Source: Ruegeria arenilitoris (GTDB lineage: Bacteria > Pseudomonadota > Alphaproteobacteria > Rhodobacterales > Rhodobacteraceae). Taken from it: DNA of 64,000 nt. The position numbers and the translations under genes were made by a program. This document shows positions 33,750 to 41,938 of this stretch, piece by piece. Each line of letters opens with the position of its first letter. Positions within the stretch are counted from its first letter, which is position 1. The notes below the pieces were generated by a model that saw only the letters and a list, made by a program, of their open reading frames with translations, did not search any database and was not told the origin of the DNA. The DNA lies in assembly GCF_042675705.1 (NCBI RefSeq), contig NZ_JBHTJJ010000012.1, one strand, 5' to 3'.

Positions 33750-34706
33750 ATGCTGGCCTACCAGATCCAGTCTGCCGGAGAGCAGGCGAAATTGCGCGAG
33801 ATCCCCGTGCCCGCACCCGCCGAAGGCCAGATCCGCGTGGCCATTCGCGCCTGCGGGCTGAACTTTGCCGATCTTCTGATGCAGAAGGGCACGTATCAGG
33901 ATACACCAGCGGCCCCTTTCACATTGGGGCTTGAGGTTGCGGGGGTCGTAGACGCGGTCGGCGCAGGGGTCAGCCATCTGAAGCCCGGAGACCGGGTCGC
34001 GGTATACTCAGGCCAGGGCGGATTGGCGCAATTCGGGGTTTTTGACGCCGAGCGTGCTGTACTAATCCCCCAGTCGTGCAGCTTTGAAGACGCGGCAGCC
34101 ATCCAGATCGCCTACGGCACCAGCCATATGGCGCTGGACCATCGGGCGCGACTGCAGCCGGGCGAGACTCTGTTGGTAACCGGTGCCGCCGGCGGGGTCG
34201 GGCTGTCAGCGGTCGAGATCGGCAAGCTTATGGGCGCGACGGTGATCGCACAGGCCCGGGGCGCCGATAAACTGGCGGTCGCCCGCGCCGCCGGGGCCGA
34301 TCACCTGATCGACGCAGACGAAGATCTGCGCGAGCGCGTGCTGGCATTGGGTGGCGCAGACGTTGTCTATGACGCCATCGGTGGCGACGTGTTCAAGGCT
34401 GCCTTCCGGGCGACCAATCCCGAAGGCCGCCTGCTGCCAATAGGTTTTGCCGGCGGTGAAGTCCCGCAGATACCGGCCAATCATTTGCTGGTGAAGAACC
34501 TGACCGTGATCGGGTTCTACATCGGTGGCTATCTAAGGTTCCGGCCCGAGGTCGTTCGCAACAGCTTTGAGACCCTCTTTGCCTGGCATGCCGAGGGACG
34601 CATCCGGCCCCATATCAGCCACACCCTGCCGTTGTCCGAAGTGGCGCAAGGCATGGCTCTGCTGAAGGCACGAAAGTCGACCGGGAAAGTCGTCATCACG
34701 ATCTGA
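33750..34706 (+). CDS. NAD(P)H:quinone oxidoreductase, zinc-independent MDR family
   Basis: A 318-residue medium-chain dehydrogenase/reductase of the QOR type. The NADP-binding Rossmann motif is LLVTGAAGGVGLSAVEIGK (about 141-159), and the N-terminal half has CGLNFADLLMQKGTY, the QOR substrate-domain motif, without zinc-binding cysteines. It probably reduces quinones or enones with NADPH. The start is the ATG at 33750; 17 upstream codons have poor match to the family. It is divergent from the XRE regulator and convergent with a LysR regulator 5 bases away. Confidence 0.9.
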   Translation: MLAYQIQSAGEQAKLREIPVPAPAEGQIRVAIRACGLNFADLLMQKGTYQDTPAAPFTLGLEVAGVVDAVGAGVSHLKPGDRVAVYSGQGGLAQFGVFDAERAVLIPQSCSFEDAAAIQIAYGTSHMALDHRARLQPGETLLVTGAAGGVGLSAVEIGKLMGATVIAQARGADKLAVARAAGADHLIDADEDLRERVLALGGADVVYDAIGGDVFKAAFRATNPEGRLLPIGFAGGEVPQIPANHLLVKNLTVIGFYIGGYLRFRPEVVRNSFETLFAWHAEGRIRPHISHTLPLSEVAQGMALLKARKSTGKVVITI

Positions 34707-34711
34707 CCGGA

Positions 34712-35596
34712 TCAGCCCACCACGGCGCGCAGTGGTGTACCACCAAGCATGTGGAAGTTCTGCCGCACCAGCGCAGCGAGGGCCTCCACCACTTCGCCGC
34801 GCCCCTGATCGCCTCCGTAAAGGTTGATCATATGCGCCGGCAATTCGGGCAGAACCCCACCTGAATCGATCTTCTCCAGATGTGCCGCCTCGGTCCCCTC
34901 AAGCATGGCGTGGACGGCGAGGTCCGCGCTGACGGTAGCCTCGATCGTGCGGTCGTTCTCGGTTTCGACCGACAGCTCCCATGGAATGCCTGCTGCATCC
35001 AAGGCGGCAATGACCTGAGGCCGGAAGAGGCAGCGCCGACCCAGCGCCAACGGAAGCGGCCGCCGCCGCCAAGCCGAGCCTCCTGACGCGCCGATCCAGC
35101 GCAGGGGCAGCTCTGCAATGGTTTCTCCGCCATCCGAATTCGCAGCCTCGGTCGTCAGAATCACATCGCATTCGCCACGCCGAAACATCTCTTTCAACTG
35201 GATGGAATAAGACGAAACCAACTGCACGCGCACGCGAGGAAAGTCGGCATTGAACCGCTGCAGAACCCGTGGAATGGCCGGGTAGACGATATCGTGCGGC
35301 ACCCCGAGCACCACCTCGCCCTCAAAGGCCTGATCGGTCAGCTTCGAGATGACCTCGTCGTTCAACGCCACCATTCGCCGGGCATAAGCCAACAGCTGTT
35401 CGCCAGAGGCCGTCAACGCGATGGTGCGCCCAGACCGGTCCAGCAATTCCAGGCCCAACAGCTCTTCCAGACGTTTCAGCTGCATGGACACAGCCGACTG
35501 TGTCAGATGCAGGAAACCGGCGGCACGCGTTACGCCCCCGTGGTCCGCGACCGCCACGAATGAGCGCAGGGTGGTGATGTCTAGGTTCCGCATCAT
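34712..35596 (-). CDS. LysR-type transcriptional regulator
   Basis: A 294-residue regulator. The HTH is in residues 3-62 (LDITTLRSFVAVADHGGVTRA, VSMQLKRLEELLGLELLDRSGR), with the effector domain after it. The start is the ATG at 35594-35596, since AAGGA lies upstream; a TTG one codon earlier is unlikely. It has a palindrome ATGAAT-N8-ATTCAT at 35612-35631, just upstream of the start, so it may regulate itself and the divergent DUF1127 gene. Its coinducer is unknown. Confidence 0.9.
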   Translation of the reverse strand: MMRNLDITTLRSFVAVADHGGVTRAAGFLHLTQSAVSMQLKRLEELLGLELLDRSGRTIALTASGEQLLAYARRMVALNDEVISKLTDQAFEGEVVLGVPHDIVYPAIPRVLQRFNADFPRVRVQLVSSYSIQLKEMFRRGECDVILTTEAANSDGGETIAELPLRWIGASGGSAWRRRPLPLALGRRCLFRPQVIAALDAAGIPWELSVETENDRTIEATVSADLAVHAMLEGTEAAHLEKIDSGGVLPELPAHMINLYGGDQGRGEVVEALAALVRQNFHMLGGTPLRAVVG

Positions 35597-35611
35597 CAAT
35601 AATCCTTATGG

Positions 35612-35631
35612 ATGAATTCAAAAACATTCAT
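35612..35631. promoter_or_regulatory. LysR-type operator candidate
   Basis: Perfect dyad ATGAAT-N8-ATTCAT in the gap between the LysR gene and the divergent DUF1127 gene. The T-N11-A pattern of LysR sites can be placed inside it. Confidence 0.55.
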
Positions 35632-35720
35632 TTTTAAAATATGCCACAACCCGCCATATAGTTCAAGGAAGCTGATAAGAAAACATATTTACATCACAGA
35701 CCGATGAAAGGACACAAGTC

Positions 35721-35936
35721 ATGACCCAAATCGCTGCACACCGACCCTGTGCCTCGGCATCGATCAAAACGGGCAATTGGCTTCAGCGAATGCTTGCGGC
35801 CGCTCATCAACGGCGGGAGCTAGCCCGGCTGGATGACCGCGCCCTGCAAGACATCGGGATCACCCGATCAGAGGCCCTGACAGAAGCATCCCGCCCGTTC
35901 TGGGACGCGCCCGAAACCTGGCGCAAGCGGCCCTGA
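35721..35936 (+). CDS. DUF1127 small basic protein
   Basis: A 71-residue protein. Its core RELARLDDRALQDIGITRSEAL is the DUF1127 (YjiS-like) signature, following a basic segment. Small DUF1127 proteins in alphaproteobacteria affect phosphate and carbon metabolism, and some bind RNA. The role of this copy is unknown. It is divergent from the LysR gene and shares the control region at 35600-35720. A hairpin at 35956-35987 follows the stop. Confidence 0.88.
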   Translation: MTQIAAHRPCASASIKTGNWLQRMLAAAHQRRELARLDDRALQDIGITRSEALTEASRPFWDAPETWRKRP

Positions 35937-35955
35937 ATGCACGGCCTGCAACGGA

Positions 35956-35987
35956 TTTCAGCGCCACCTTCCAAAGCGGCGCTGAAA
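35956..35987 (+). terminator. terminator-like inverted repeat after DUF1127
   Basis: TTTCAGCGCC (35956-35965) and GGCGCTGAAA (35978-35987) pair perfectly with a 12-base loop. It is followed by TTGTTG, a weak U-tract. Confidence 0.5.
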
Positions 35988-36109
35988 TTGTTGACCATAT
36001 TGCTGAGTTTTGGCCCCAAAACCCTTGAAACATGCGCTACACTCTCCGATATTTGCAGGGAAATCGCCCCGCAACCGGGGGCTGAAAGCTGAATTCAAGG
36101 GAGACCTCT

Positions 36110-36847
36110 ATGGCACAATTCGATACGATCCGGACGGCGACTGGCGCGCGCGCTGCCGAGATTGACGAGGGCCTGCGCGCCCACATGAACAAGGTCTACG
36201 GCACGATGTCCGTGGGCATGCTGATCACCTTTGCGGTTGCATGGGCTGTAGGAACCAGCCCGGAGCTGCTGTCGGTGTTCCGCGATCCGGTGACCCTCAG
36301 CCCGAACATTCTGGGCTGGATCGTCATGTTCGCTCCGCTGATCATGGTGTTTGCCTTCGGTGCGGCCATCAACCGCCTCAGCGCAGCTGGCGCTCAACTG
36401 TTCTTCTACGCCTTCGCGGCGGTGATGGGCCTGTCGCTCAGCTGGATCTTCGTGGCCTTCACTGGCATTTCGATCGCCCAAGTCTTTCTTGTGACCTCGA
36501 TCGCCTTTGCCGGTCTGTCGCTGTATGGTTACGTCACCAAGAAGGACCTGTCCGGTATGGGCACGTTCCTGATGATGGGTGTGATCGGCCTGATCGTGGC
36601 AATGGTCATCAACCTGTTCCTGCAATCGCCGGCCATCATGTTCGCCGTGTCGATCCTGGGCGTTCTGATCTTTGCGGGCCTCACCGCCTATGACACGCAG
36701 AAGATCAAGACCACCTACATCCAGATGGCCCATGCGGGCGATCAGGAGTGGCTGGGCAAAGCCGCCATCATGGGCGCGCTGAACCTGTACCTGGATTTCA
36801 TCAACATGTTCATGTTCCTGCTGCAGCTGCTCGGCAATCGCGAGTAA
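36110..36847 (+). CDS. Bax inhibitor-1/YccA family membrane protein
   Basis: A 245-residue protein with seven predicted helices (MSVGMLITFAVAWAVGTSPEL, ILGWIVMFAPLIMVFAFGAAIN and others) and the family's C-terminal DTQKIK block, here in FAGLTAYDTQKIKTTY. In E. coli the relatives YccA and YbhL are linked to FtsH or calcium-leak control. The start is the ATG at 36110, with AAGGGAG 9 bases before it. A strong terminator follows 20 bases after the stop. Confidence 0.93.
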   Translation: MAQFDTIRTATGARAAEIDEGLRAHMNKVYGTMSVGMLITFAVAWAVGTSPELLSVFRDPVTLSPNILGWIVMFAPLIMVFAFGAAINRLSAAGAQLFFYAFAAVMGLSLSWIFVAFTGISIAQVFLVTSIAFAGLSLYGYVTKKDLSGMGTFLMMGVIGLIVAMVINLFLQSPAIMFAVSILGVLIFAGLTAYDTQKIKTTYIQMAHAGDQEWLGKAAIMGALNLYLDFINMFMFLLQLLGNRE

Positions 36848-36868
36848 GACTGCCGGGACACCGAATCG

Positions 36869-36899
36869 AAGGGCGGGCCCGAAAGGCCCGCCCTTTTTT
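36869..36899 (+). terminator. intrinsic terminator after the Bax inhibitor-1 gene
   Basis: GGGCGGGCC (36871-36879) and GGCCCGCCC (36885-36893) with a CGAAA loop, then T6. Confidence 0.92.
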
Positions 36900-36919
36900 G
36901 TTCCGGCGCCAGCAAAGCC

Positions 36920-36960
36920 AGCCCAAAGAAAAAGGCCCCAGCCAAATGGCAAGGGCCTTT
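36920..36960 (-). terminator. intrinsic terminator after the 168-residue lipoprotein gene
   Basis: AAAGGCCC (36931-36938) and GGGCCTTT (36953-36960) form the stem; on the minus strand the U-rich tail TTTTTCTTTGG follows. It lies 26 bases after the stop of the 36987-37493 gene. Confidence 0.8.
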
Positions 36961-36986
36961 CATCATTGTAATCGCAAAAGATCCGA

Positions 36987-37493
36987 TCAGCTGCAGTTCA
37001 GCGGAACCGCGAAACCCGAGCTGCGCGACGAGCCGCCCTTGCGGTATACGTCGCCCGCAGGCAGACAGCCTGTAAAGCGTTCGGTCTGGCTGCCGAACGC
37101 GGCCCCAACCGAGTTGTCCACCTTGGTGCTGTTGTTTTCGGTGCGCAACACGCCGAACAGGGTTCCGTTCACGCTCACCGTGCTCAGGAACATGGTGCTG
37201 CTGCTGCCGGTCAACTGTACGGCCGTGGTGTCGGACCGTCCGCCATTGTCGATGGCAACGCCAGCGACCTTGTCGAATTCTGTCTTGTCAGTGCTGGCCT
37301 GAATGGTCGGCAATTCAGCCAACTCAGCCGGGACGTTTGTAGCAGGCGGAACAAAGGCAACGGCGCCTTTGACGTCCGAAACGGTTCTTGGTTCGCCATC
37401 AATGCCGGTGAACCCGACGCCTTGGCGGTTGAACGGGTCCTCACAGGCCGAAAGTGTCAGAATGGCGATTGCGGGCAACAAGATTTTTTTCAT
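36987..37493 (-). CDS. hypothetical lipoprotein, 168 residues
   Basis: A predicted outer-membrane lipoprotein with a type II signal peptide and lipobox LSAC (C17). The mature part has repeated short beta-type stretches (AVAFVPPATNVPAEL, TAVQLTGSSSTMFLSTVSVNG) and two C-terminal cysteines (RFTGCLP and PLNCS). I do not recognise a family. The start is the ATG at 37491-37493; codons upstream of it would add an unlikely second hydrophobic segment. It is divided by its own terminator from the convergent Bax-inhibitor gene. rpmG lies upstream on the same strand with its own terminator. Confidence 0.72.
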   Translation of the reverse strand: MKKILLPAIAILTLSACEDPFNRQGVGFTGIDGEPRTVSDVKGAVAFVPPATNVPAELAELPTIQASTDKTEFDKVAGVAIDNGGRSDTTAVQLTGSSSTMFLSTVSVNGTLFGVLRTENNSTKVDNSVGAAFGSQTERFTGCLPAGDVYRKGGSSRSSGFAVPLNCS

Positions 37494-37654
37494 GGCGCTC
37501 AACATTTTGTGGCGGTTTGCTGAACCGTACTGGCAGGCGGGGCAAAAAAGCAAGCCAACACCAATCAGAATACCTGTCGGCCTGATGCGCCTCTGCAACG
37601 GCCCGAAACGGCCGGTTCAGGCGGCTTGAGGACCACACGACCCGGTCAAAACAA

Positions 37655-37683
37655 CAAAAAAGGGTCCTGCCGAAGCAGAACCC
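37655..37683 (-). terminator. intrinsic terminator after rpmG
   Basis: Minus-strand RNA stem GGGUUCUGC-UUCG-GCAGGACCC, with one G-U pair and a UUCG loop, followed by TTTTTTG. It lies 28 bases after the rpmG stop. Confidence 0.88.
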
Positions 37684-37711
37684 CTTAAGCTTTCACGTCG
37701 AAAAAGGCAGA

Positions 37712-37879
37712 TTACTTGATCTTGCCTTCTTTGTACTCGACATGTTTCCGAACGACCGGGTCGTATTTACGAACGGTCATTTTCTCGGTCATGGTGCGAG
37801 CGTTCTTTTTGGTCACGTAGAAGTGGCCCGTGCCCGCGGTCGAGTTCAGACGGATCTTGATTGTCGTCGGCTTCGCCAT
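37712..37879 (-). CDS. rpmG: 50S ribosomal protein L33
   Basis: A 55-residue protein starting MAKPTTIKIRLNSTAGTGHF, with YVTKKNARTM and KYDPVVRKHVEYKEGKIK, the L33 family pattern. It lacks the four zinc-binding cysteines, so it is the zinc-independent (C-) form. It sits in the large ribosomal subunit near the E site. The start is the ATG at 37877-37879 with AGGAG upstream; the longer frame adds 37 codons without support. A strong terminator follows. Confidence 0.97.
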   Translation of the reverse strand: MAKPTTIKIRLNSTAGTGHFYVTKKNARTMTEKMTVRKYDPVVRKHVEYKEGKIK

Positions 37880-38171
37880 GGTTATCTCCTGCGTCCGGAA
37901 AGGCAGGGGCCTTTCGGTTGAATTCCTATGAGCGTGCGCTTTTACCCGGTCGCGCGCCCGAGTCAACCGGAATCGGCGGTGTTTCAACACAAAACACAGG
38001 ATCCGACGTGCAGTGGATCAGCGCCCGGTTTGGACAGATCACGGTTTCGTGATATGATCGCATAACAGCATCCCAGAGCGCCGCTTTCCAACGTTGTGCG
38101 GCGTGAGGCAGCGAAACCGGGCAAGACCCTCTGTCAGCAGAGTTTTCTTGTACGTCTGCTTGGGGGAAATC

Positions 38172-38807
38172 ATGACAGAATGGAAACTTCAGGGCGAGAC
38201 GCTGGCCAATTGCAACTGTGATTTCGGTTGCCCCTGCCAGTTCAGCAGCCTGCCCAGTCACGGGAATTGCGAGGCCGTGGTCGTCTTTGACATCACAAGC
38301 GGCCATTACGGGGACACGGATCTTTCCGGCCTGCGCGCCGCGGGTGTCTACCATTGGCCAGGCCCGATTCACGAAGGCAACGGGCAGATGCAGTTGATCA
38401 TCGACGAACGGGCGGATGCCGATCAGCGGGCCGCCCTGCAGGCCATCATGTCCGGTGAGGACACCGATGAAATGGCCACCATGTGGTATGTCTACAGCGC
38501 CATGGCGCCGACCAAACATGAGACGCTGTTTGCTGGAATCGATGTGAACTGGAGCCGCGAAGACCGGACCGGCTACGCGAAGGTCAAGAACGTGTTCGAT
38601 GTGGACGTCAAGCCGATCGCACATATCGTCTCGGGCCAACCGCACCGCGCGTCGATCCAGTTGCCGCATGGGTTCGAATACCGCCACGCCGAGGTCGCCT
38701 CGGGAACGGCCAGGACAAACGGTTCAGCCATAAACCTGACCTTCGAGTCCTCACATGCCCATCTGGCGCATCTCAATATCTCGGGTCACGGCGTTGTCGG
38801 GCCATAG
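38172..38807 (+). CDS. DUF1326 protein with an N-terminal cysteine cluster
   Basis: A 211-residue protein without a signal peptide. Residues 11-25 read LANCNCDFGCPCQFS, with C14, C16, C20 and C22, and C33 follows; this cysteine set is the DUF1326 hallmark and looks like a metal site. The body contains GHYGDTDLSGLRAAGVYHWPGP and ends in the HGFEYRHAEVASG block of the family. The start is the ATG at 38172 after GGGGGAAATC. It overlaps the DUF2182 membrane-protein gene in another frame by about 50 bases, a pairing seen in many bacteria. The function is unknown; metal binding is inference. Confidence 0.85.
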   Translation: MTEWKLQGETLANCNCDFGCPCQFSSLPSHGNCEAVVVFDITSGHYGDTDLSGLRAAGVYHWPGPIHEGNGQMQLIIDERADADQRAALQAIMSGEDTDEMATMWYVYSAMAPTKHETLFAGIDVNWSREDRTGYAKVKNVFDVDVKPIAHIVSGQPHRASIQLPHGFEYRHAEVASGTARTNGSAINLTFESSHAHLAHLNISGHGVVGP

Positions 38808-39648
38808 CGCAGACGCGTCAGATCAGGCCCGCCCTGCCCGATCGGTCAGCCTCGAGCGAGTTCTGCGAAAAGAACGTCTGATTGTCGCTGGAAGCGTTCT
38901 TCTGATCGTTTCGGCTGCGGTCTGGTACATAGTCGCCGGTGTCGGGATGCAGATGTCGGCCATCGAGATGACTCGGATGGCCGGTCCAATTGGCCAACCC
39001 ATGTCGATGGGTGCCGGCAACGTCTGGACGCTTTGGTACGCCGCACTGGTCTTTGCGATGTGGTGGGTGATGATGGTCGCGATGATGACACCCAGCGCGG
39101 CCCCAACAGCGCTGTTGTTTGTGGCGTTGAAACGGGTTGGGCCCGACAGGCAGCGCAGCGCCAGCTTCGGACTGGCCTTTCTGTCGGGGTATCTTTTTGC
39201 CTGGGCCGTGTTCAGCCTTGGGGCAACCGGACTGCAATGGGGCCTGCAACAGATCGGAGCGATGGATGGCCCGATGATGACCATCCGGTCCGGCACCCTG
39301 GCAGGCCTCGTTCTCTGTGCTGCCGGGATGTATCAGTTCAGCGGGTTGAAATCCACGTGCCTCCGCCATTGTCAGAGCCCGGCTGCCTTTCTGATCCGCC
39401 ACAACCGGCCCGGGCACTGGGGTGCGTTTCGATGTGGCGCCCTGCACGGAATTTACTGCTTGGGTTGCTGCTGGGCCTTGATGGCGCTGCTGTTCGTCGG
39501 CGGCATCATGAACCTTTGGTGGATCGTTGCAATCGCCGTCTACGTCGCACTGGAAAAGCTGTTGCCCCGGGCGGGATGGCTGACGGCGGTCGTCGGTGTC
39601 GTTTTGATCGGATTGGGAGCCTGGGTGTTGATCACCGCATTGGTTTGA
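38755..39648 (+). CDS. DUF2182 membrane protein, predicted metal-binding
   Basis: Up to 297 residues with seven or eight helices, and a conserved cysteine/histidine stretch around the fifth and sixth helices: LKSTCLRHCQSP, then FRCGALHGIYCLGCCWALM. The helical MWWVMMVAMMTPSAAPT motif is the DUF2182 signature. The start at 38755 lies inside DUF1326; a later start (for example near residue 25) would shorten only the cytoplasmic N-tail. It probably works with the DUF1326 protein in metal handling, which is inference from co-occurrence and cysteine content. A GYD-domain gene follows 77 bases later. Confidence 0.85.
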   Translation: MPIWRISISRVTALSGHSADASDQARPARSVSLERVLRKERLIVAGSVLLIVSAAVWYIVAGVGMQMSAIEMTRMAGPIGQPMSMGAGNVWTLWYAALVFAMWWVMMVAMMTPSAAPTALLFVALKRVGPDRQRSASFGLAFLSGYLFAWAVFSLGATGLQWGLQQIGAMDGPMMTIRSGTLAGLVLCAAGMYQFSGLKSTCLRHCQSPAAFLIRHNRPGHWGAFRCGALHGIYCLGCCWALMALLFVGGIMNLWWIVAIAVYVALEKLLPRAGWLTAVVGVVLIGLGAWVLITALV

Positions 39649-39725
39649 TGCGGCAAGCCTGTCTTCCGGGCCAAGGAGCCGGCCAATTGGAGCGCTCTGC
39701 ACATTTCGTTCACGAGGAGATCGTC

Positions 39726-40058
39726 ATGCCTGTCTTCATCACTTATGCCTCTTATTCCCACGCCGGTGTCAAAGGGATGCTGAAGAAACCGGAAAACCGC
39801 ACCGGGCCGGTGGCGGCGCTGCTGGAGAAGGTTGGCGGCAAACTGCTGGCGTTCTACGTGACGACCGGAAACAATGACGTGGTGGTCATCAGCGAAGCTC
39901 CGGACGGAACGGATGCTGTAGCCGTTGGTATGGCCGTTGCGGCTTCGGGGGCGGTTTCGCGGGTCGAGACGGTTCGGGCCTGGTCGGCCGACGAATTTGT
40001 TGCCATCACCGAGAAGGCCTCGAAACTGGTCGCGGCCTACACACCGCCCGGAGGATGA
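39726..40058 (+). CDS. GYD domain protein
   Basis: A 110-residue cytoplasmic protein of the GYD family: the ITYASYSHAGVKGMLKKPENR opening, GGKLLAFYVTTGNNDVVVI in the middle, and a VRAWSADEF segment near the end. The fold is a dimeric alpha-beta barrel; no activity is established. It starts with an ATG at 39726 after GAGGAGATCGTC. It follows the DUF1326-DUF2182 pair on the same strand and ends just before rnpB, which runs in the opposite direction. Confidence 0.85.
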   Translation: MPVFITYASYSHAGVKGMLKKPENRTGPVAALLEKVGGKLLAFYVTTGNNDVVVISEAPDGTDAVAVGMAVAASGAVSRVETVRAWSADEFVAITEKASKLVAAYTPPGG

Positions 40059-40065
40059 AGAAAAT

Positions 40066-40484
40066 ACGCGCGGAGGGCCTGTAAGCCGGATCCTGTTCCG
40101 GGGTTGCCCCCTTCGATGACCATTCCTCTAGGCCGAGCATTGCTGCACGGCTCGAGCTGCCAACCCGGTCCCTCTCGGCCAAGGCGAGCCTAGCGGCGGT
40201 ATCGGCTGACGCCGACCGGCCCGCGCGGGGACCCTATTCGGCATTGCTCCCGGTGGGGCTTGCCGTGCCGCCGCTGTTGCCAGCGGCGCGGTGGGCTCTT
40301 ACTCCACCGTTTCACCCTTGCCACGATGTGCCAGAGGCGAACCTCCGATCCGTCATGGCGGTCTGTTTTCTGTGGCGCTTTCCGTCGGGTTTCCCCGCCC
40401 GGGCGTTACCCGGCACCGTTGCCTTGTGGAGTCCGGACTTTCCTCTCGGGCCTGAGCCCCAGCGGCCATCCGGCCCTCCGCGCG
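40066..40484 (-). ncRNA. rnpB: RNase P RNA (bacterial type A)
   Basis: The catalytic RNA of RNase P, which matures tRNA 5' ends. On the minus strand it opens with GCGCGGAGGGCC, then CCGAGAGGAAAGTCCGGACT (P4 and CR-I), and has the AACGCCCGGGCGGGGAAACC segment. The late conserved block AGAGGAATGGTCATCG is on plus 40118-40133, and the 3' end GGCCCTCCGCGC pairs with the 5' end. Length is about 419 bases. Ends are given to within a few bases. The 5' end is only about 10 bases downstream of the amidase stop, so the promoter lies inside the amidase gene. It is convergent with the GYD gene. Confidence 0.95.
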
Positions 40485-40493
40485 GTTGCCGGG

Positions 40494-41216
40494 TTAAACG
40501 TCCACCCGAATACCGTCAAGGTGTTCCATCAAACCAGCCAGTCGTTCGATGTCGCCCATATCCTTCTTGGACAGTGGCCCGCGCCGCCATGGGGCAAACC
40601 GGCTTCGGAACGCTTTCAGCAGGTCAGCGGTAGGGGCTTTGGGATACCCGGCTTTCATGGCAACGAACGCAAAATATTCGTCGTCTGGCGGCATTTCATC
40701 AAGGCATATACCCTTCAGAACGGATGGCCCGGCCGCCAGTTTTTGTTGCGCGAGGCGATCCCAATCAAACTTGGGACCGGGATCAAGCTTTCGCTCGGGG
40801 GCCATGTCCGAATGGGCGATAACGTTCCAGGGCTTGATCCCCAACCGCTCTTGCAGATGTGAAAGCAGGTTTTCCAATACCGCCATCTGCGGTTCGGAGA
40901 AAGGATGATCGCCGCGATTGTCGAGTTCGATCCCGATGGAGCGGGAATTGATGTCGCTGAGCCCCCGCCATGCGCCTGCACCGGCGTGCCAGGCGCGATC
41001 TTCCTCGCGGACCATCTGCCAGATGGTTCCGTCGCAGTCGATCAGATAGTGGGCCGACACCTCGGTGTCCGGGTCGCACAAACGCTCGAGTGCGGCTTGG
41101 GCGCTATTCATCGCGGTGTAGTGAAGCACCACCACAGATGGCTTCAACCCATCTCGGCGGGGGCCGAAATTGGGGGATGGGTGCCAGATCGGCGAGAGTT
41201 CAGTTGCCGACGGCAC
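40494..41216 (-). CDS. ampD: N-acetylmuramoyl-L-alanine amidase, AmpD-like
   Basis: A 240-residue zinc amidase of the Amidase_2 family that cleaves the bond between N-acetylmuramic acid and L-alanine in recycled or mature peptidoglycan. Zinc-site and active-site residues appear in VVLHYTAMNS, SAHYLIDCDG, RAWHAG and VIAHSDMAPERKLDPG. No signal peptide is visible with this start, so it may act in the cytoplasm on anhydro-muropeptides. The GTG at 41214-41216 was chosen; the start overlaps the upstream gene by 17 bases, and an ATG at 41261 is an alternative. rnpB follows 10 bases after the stop. Confidence 0.87.
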   Translation of the reverse strand: MPSATELSPIWHPSPNFGPRRDGLKPSVVVLHYTAMNSAQAALERLCDPDTEVSAHYLIDCDGTIWQMVREEDRAWHAGAGAWRGLSDINSRSIGIELDNRGDHPFSEPQMAVLENLLSHLQERLGIKPWNVIAHSDMAPERKLDPGPKFDWDRLAQQKLAAGPSVLKGICLDEMPPDDEYFAFVAMKAGYPKAPTADLLKAFRSRFAPWRRGPLSKKDMGDIERLAGLMEHLDGIRVDV

Positions 41217-41898
41217 TGCGGAACGGGCTGGGGTCCCAGCCGCAGGCAAATCCGTCGCCATCCGGGTCCAGGCCCTTGCGGTCGCGCTGGGGGCCACCAT
41301 TGGCCAGGAAATCGATCTGGGCCTGGTCGGGCGATGCGTAGCCCGCGCAATTGCGTTGTGCCTTGGCCTGCAAATTGAACCCGGCTCGGCTATAGAGTTG
41401 TGTGCCTACTGGGTTGGTCGTGGTCAAAGCATATTGGACGATATTGGGCTGTCCGTCCGACCCGCGCTGCGGAACTGCTGTCGGCGCGACAACCTCGTAT
41501 GTCTGACGGTTCTGCTGAATCAGCGCGGCATCATCCTGGATGCTGCGGCTGCTTGAAACCGCTGCGAAATCCTGCTCGTTCGAAATGCCGTTTGAGCTTA
41601 CGGCCACCGGTGCAGTCGGCTGAGCCGATGTGCTCGCCAATGCCGCCGCGGTCTGGTTGGCAATGTCCGTGGCGCTGTCGCCCGTCGTGAAAGGGGCGGG
41701 ACCGGCTTCGGCATTCAACTGCTCCTGCGAAATGGCCGGGGGCGGCAGCAGCGGGTTGCCTGCTGCGCCCTGCCCGGCCAACTGCGCCTCGCGTTCGGCC
41801 TGATACTGCGGCGTGTTGAAGCCGGAGTCCGTAACTGGTGCCACAGTATCGCAAGCCGCGACGAACCCGAAGGCCGGAATGAGAAGCATTTTGCGCAT
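41200..41898 (-). CDS. lipoprotein with C-terminal Excalibur domain
   Basis: A 232-residue predicted lipoprotein with signal peptide MRKMLLIPAFGFVAAC and lipobox VAAC. A low-complexity middle rich in Ala, Thr, Gln and Ser follows (for example QTAAALASTSAQPTAPVAVS), then an Excalibur-type domain with RNCAGYASPDQAQIDFL and GLDPDGDGFACGWDPSPF, where the DPDGDGFAC loop binds calcium in the family. The start is the ATG at 41896-41898. The gene ends inside the amidase start region and gatA lies 40 bases upstream on the same strand. Confidence 0.85.
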   Translation of the reverse strand: MRKMLLIPAFGFVAACDTVAPVTDSGFNTPQYQAEREAQLAGQGAAGNPLLPPPAISQEQLNAEAGPAPFTTGDSATDIANQTAAALASTSAQPTAPVAVSSNGISNEQDFAAVSSSRSIQDDAALIQQNRQTYEVVAPTAVPQRGSDGQPNIVQYALTTTNPVGTQLYSRAGFNLQAKAQRNCAGYASPDQAQIDFLANGGPQRDRKGLDPDGDGFACGWDPSPFRSAVGN

Positions 41899-41938
41899 GG
41901 AACTGCTCCTTCCTCGCGTTGTTACCGCTGCCTGAGGG

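Noticed and set aside
40244..40862. Plus-strand frames across rnpB
   Set aside because: The bases match RNase P RNA on the other strand; frames here are chance.
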